Source of the DNA: Lachnospiraceae bacterium UBA1251
GTDB taxonomy: Bacteria; Bacillota; Clostridia; Lachnospirales; Lachnospiraceae
Assembly: GCA_002308255.1 (NCBI GenBank)
Contig: DBVZ01000147.1
Location: forward strand, 1,841 to 16,796
Direction of reading: 5' to 3'
Length of the DNA stretch: 14,956 bases
The notes under the pieces are model-generated. The model worked only from the letters and a program-made list of their open reading frames with translations, was not told the DNA's origin and ran no database searches. This document shows positions 13,836 through 14,956 of the stretch, one piece after another; the first letter of the stretch is position 1, and every line of letters begins with the position of its first letter. Both the position numbers and the translations under genes were made by a program.

Positions 13836-14956
<1,121 letters not shown>

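Overview
This window looks like ordinary core chromosome of a fairly GC-rich low-GC-lineage Gram-positive (Firmicutes/Clostridia, most likely Lachnospiraceae-like). The pointers are CodY, an IreB-family protein, RNase J, DUF1292, an HrcA-type CIRCE operator, strong AGGAGG ribosome binding sites and TTG starts on rnj and topA. I see no mobile element, CRISPR array, rRNA or tRNA. Sixteen protein genes fill the window; two are cut by its ends.

Layout. (1) Bases 1-733, minus strand: the N-terminal 244 codons of a lipoate-protein ligase. It diverges from mtaB (838-2205, tRNA ms2t6A methylthiotransferase) through a 104-base gap in which two promoters lie face to face on the same hexamers. A CYTH-fold triphosphatase-like gene (2207-2725) follows mtaB one base after its stop. 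(2) Bases 2722-8147: a seven-gene operon, ireB - ruvX - DUF1292 - rnj - mltG-like - O-methyltransferase - U32/trhP. It has its own promoter, carrying a near-consensus CodY box, and ends at an 11-bp terminator. This is the Bacillus yrzL-yrrK-yrzB-yrrL-yrrM-yrrN/O cluster with RNase J inserted and MltG reduced to a membrane-anchored protein without its catalytic domain. (3) Bases 8087-13712: comM and dprA (ATGA overlap, DNA uptake and recombination), then topA, then codY. A strong promoter for comM is nested inside the end of the previous operon so that its start point falls within the terminator stem, and the comM leader holds a second terminator-like hairpin. topA has its own promoter and TTG start; codY follows topA by 11 bases. 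(4) Bases 13749 to the end: groES and groEL (partial) behind a TTGACA/TATAGT promoter with a CIRCE operator.

Common themes are RNA maintenance and modification (MtaB, RuvX, RNase J, TrhP-like), envelope and stress signalling (IreB, MltG-like, GroESL), and DNA topology and uptake (ComM, DprA, TopA). CodY may tie them to GTP and branched-chain amino acid levels, because a good CodY box sits in the ireB operon promoter. No clearly novel multi-gene system is visible. The points most worth checking are regulatory (nested promoter/terminator, face-to-face promoters, CodY box) and the catalytic-domain-less MltG-like protein with a duplicated 19-residue unit.
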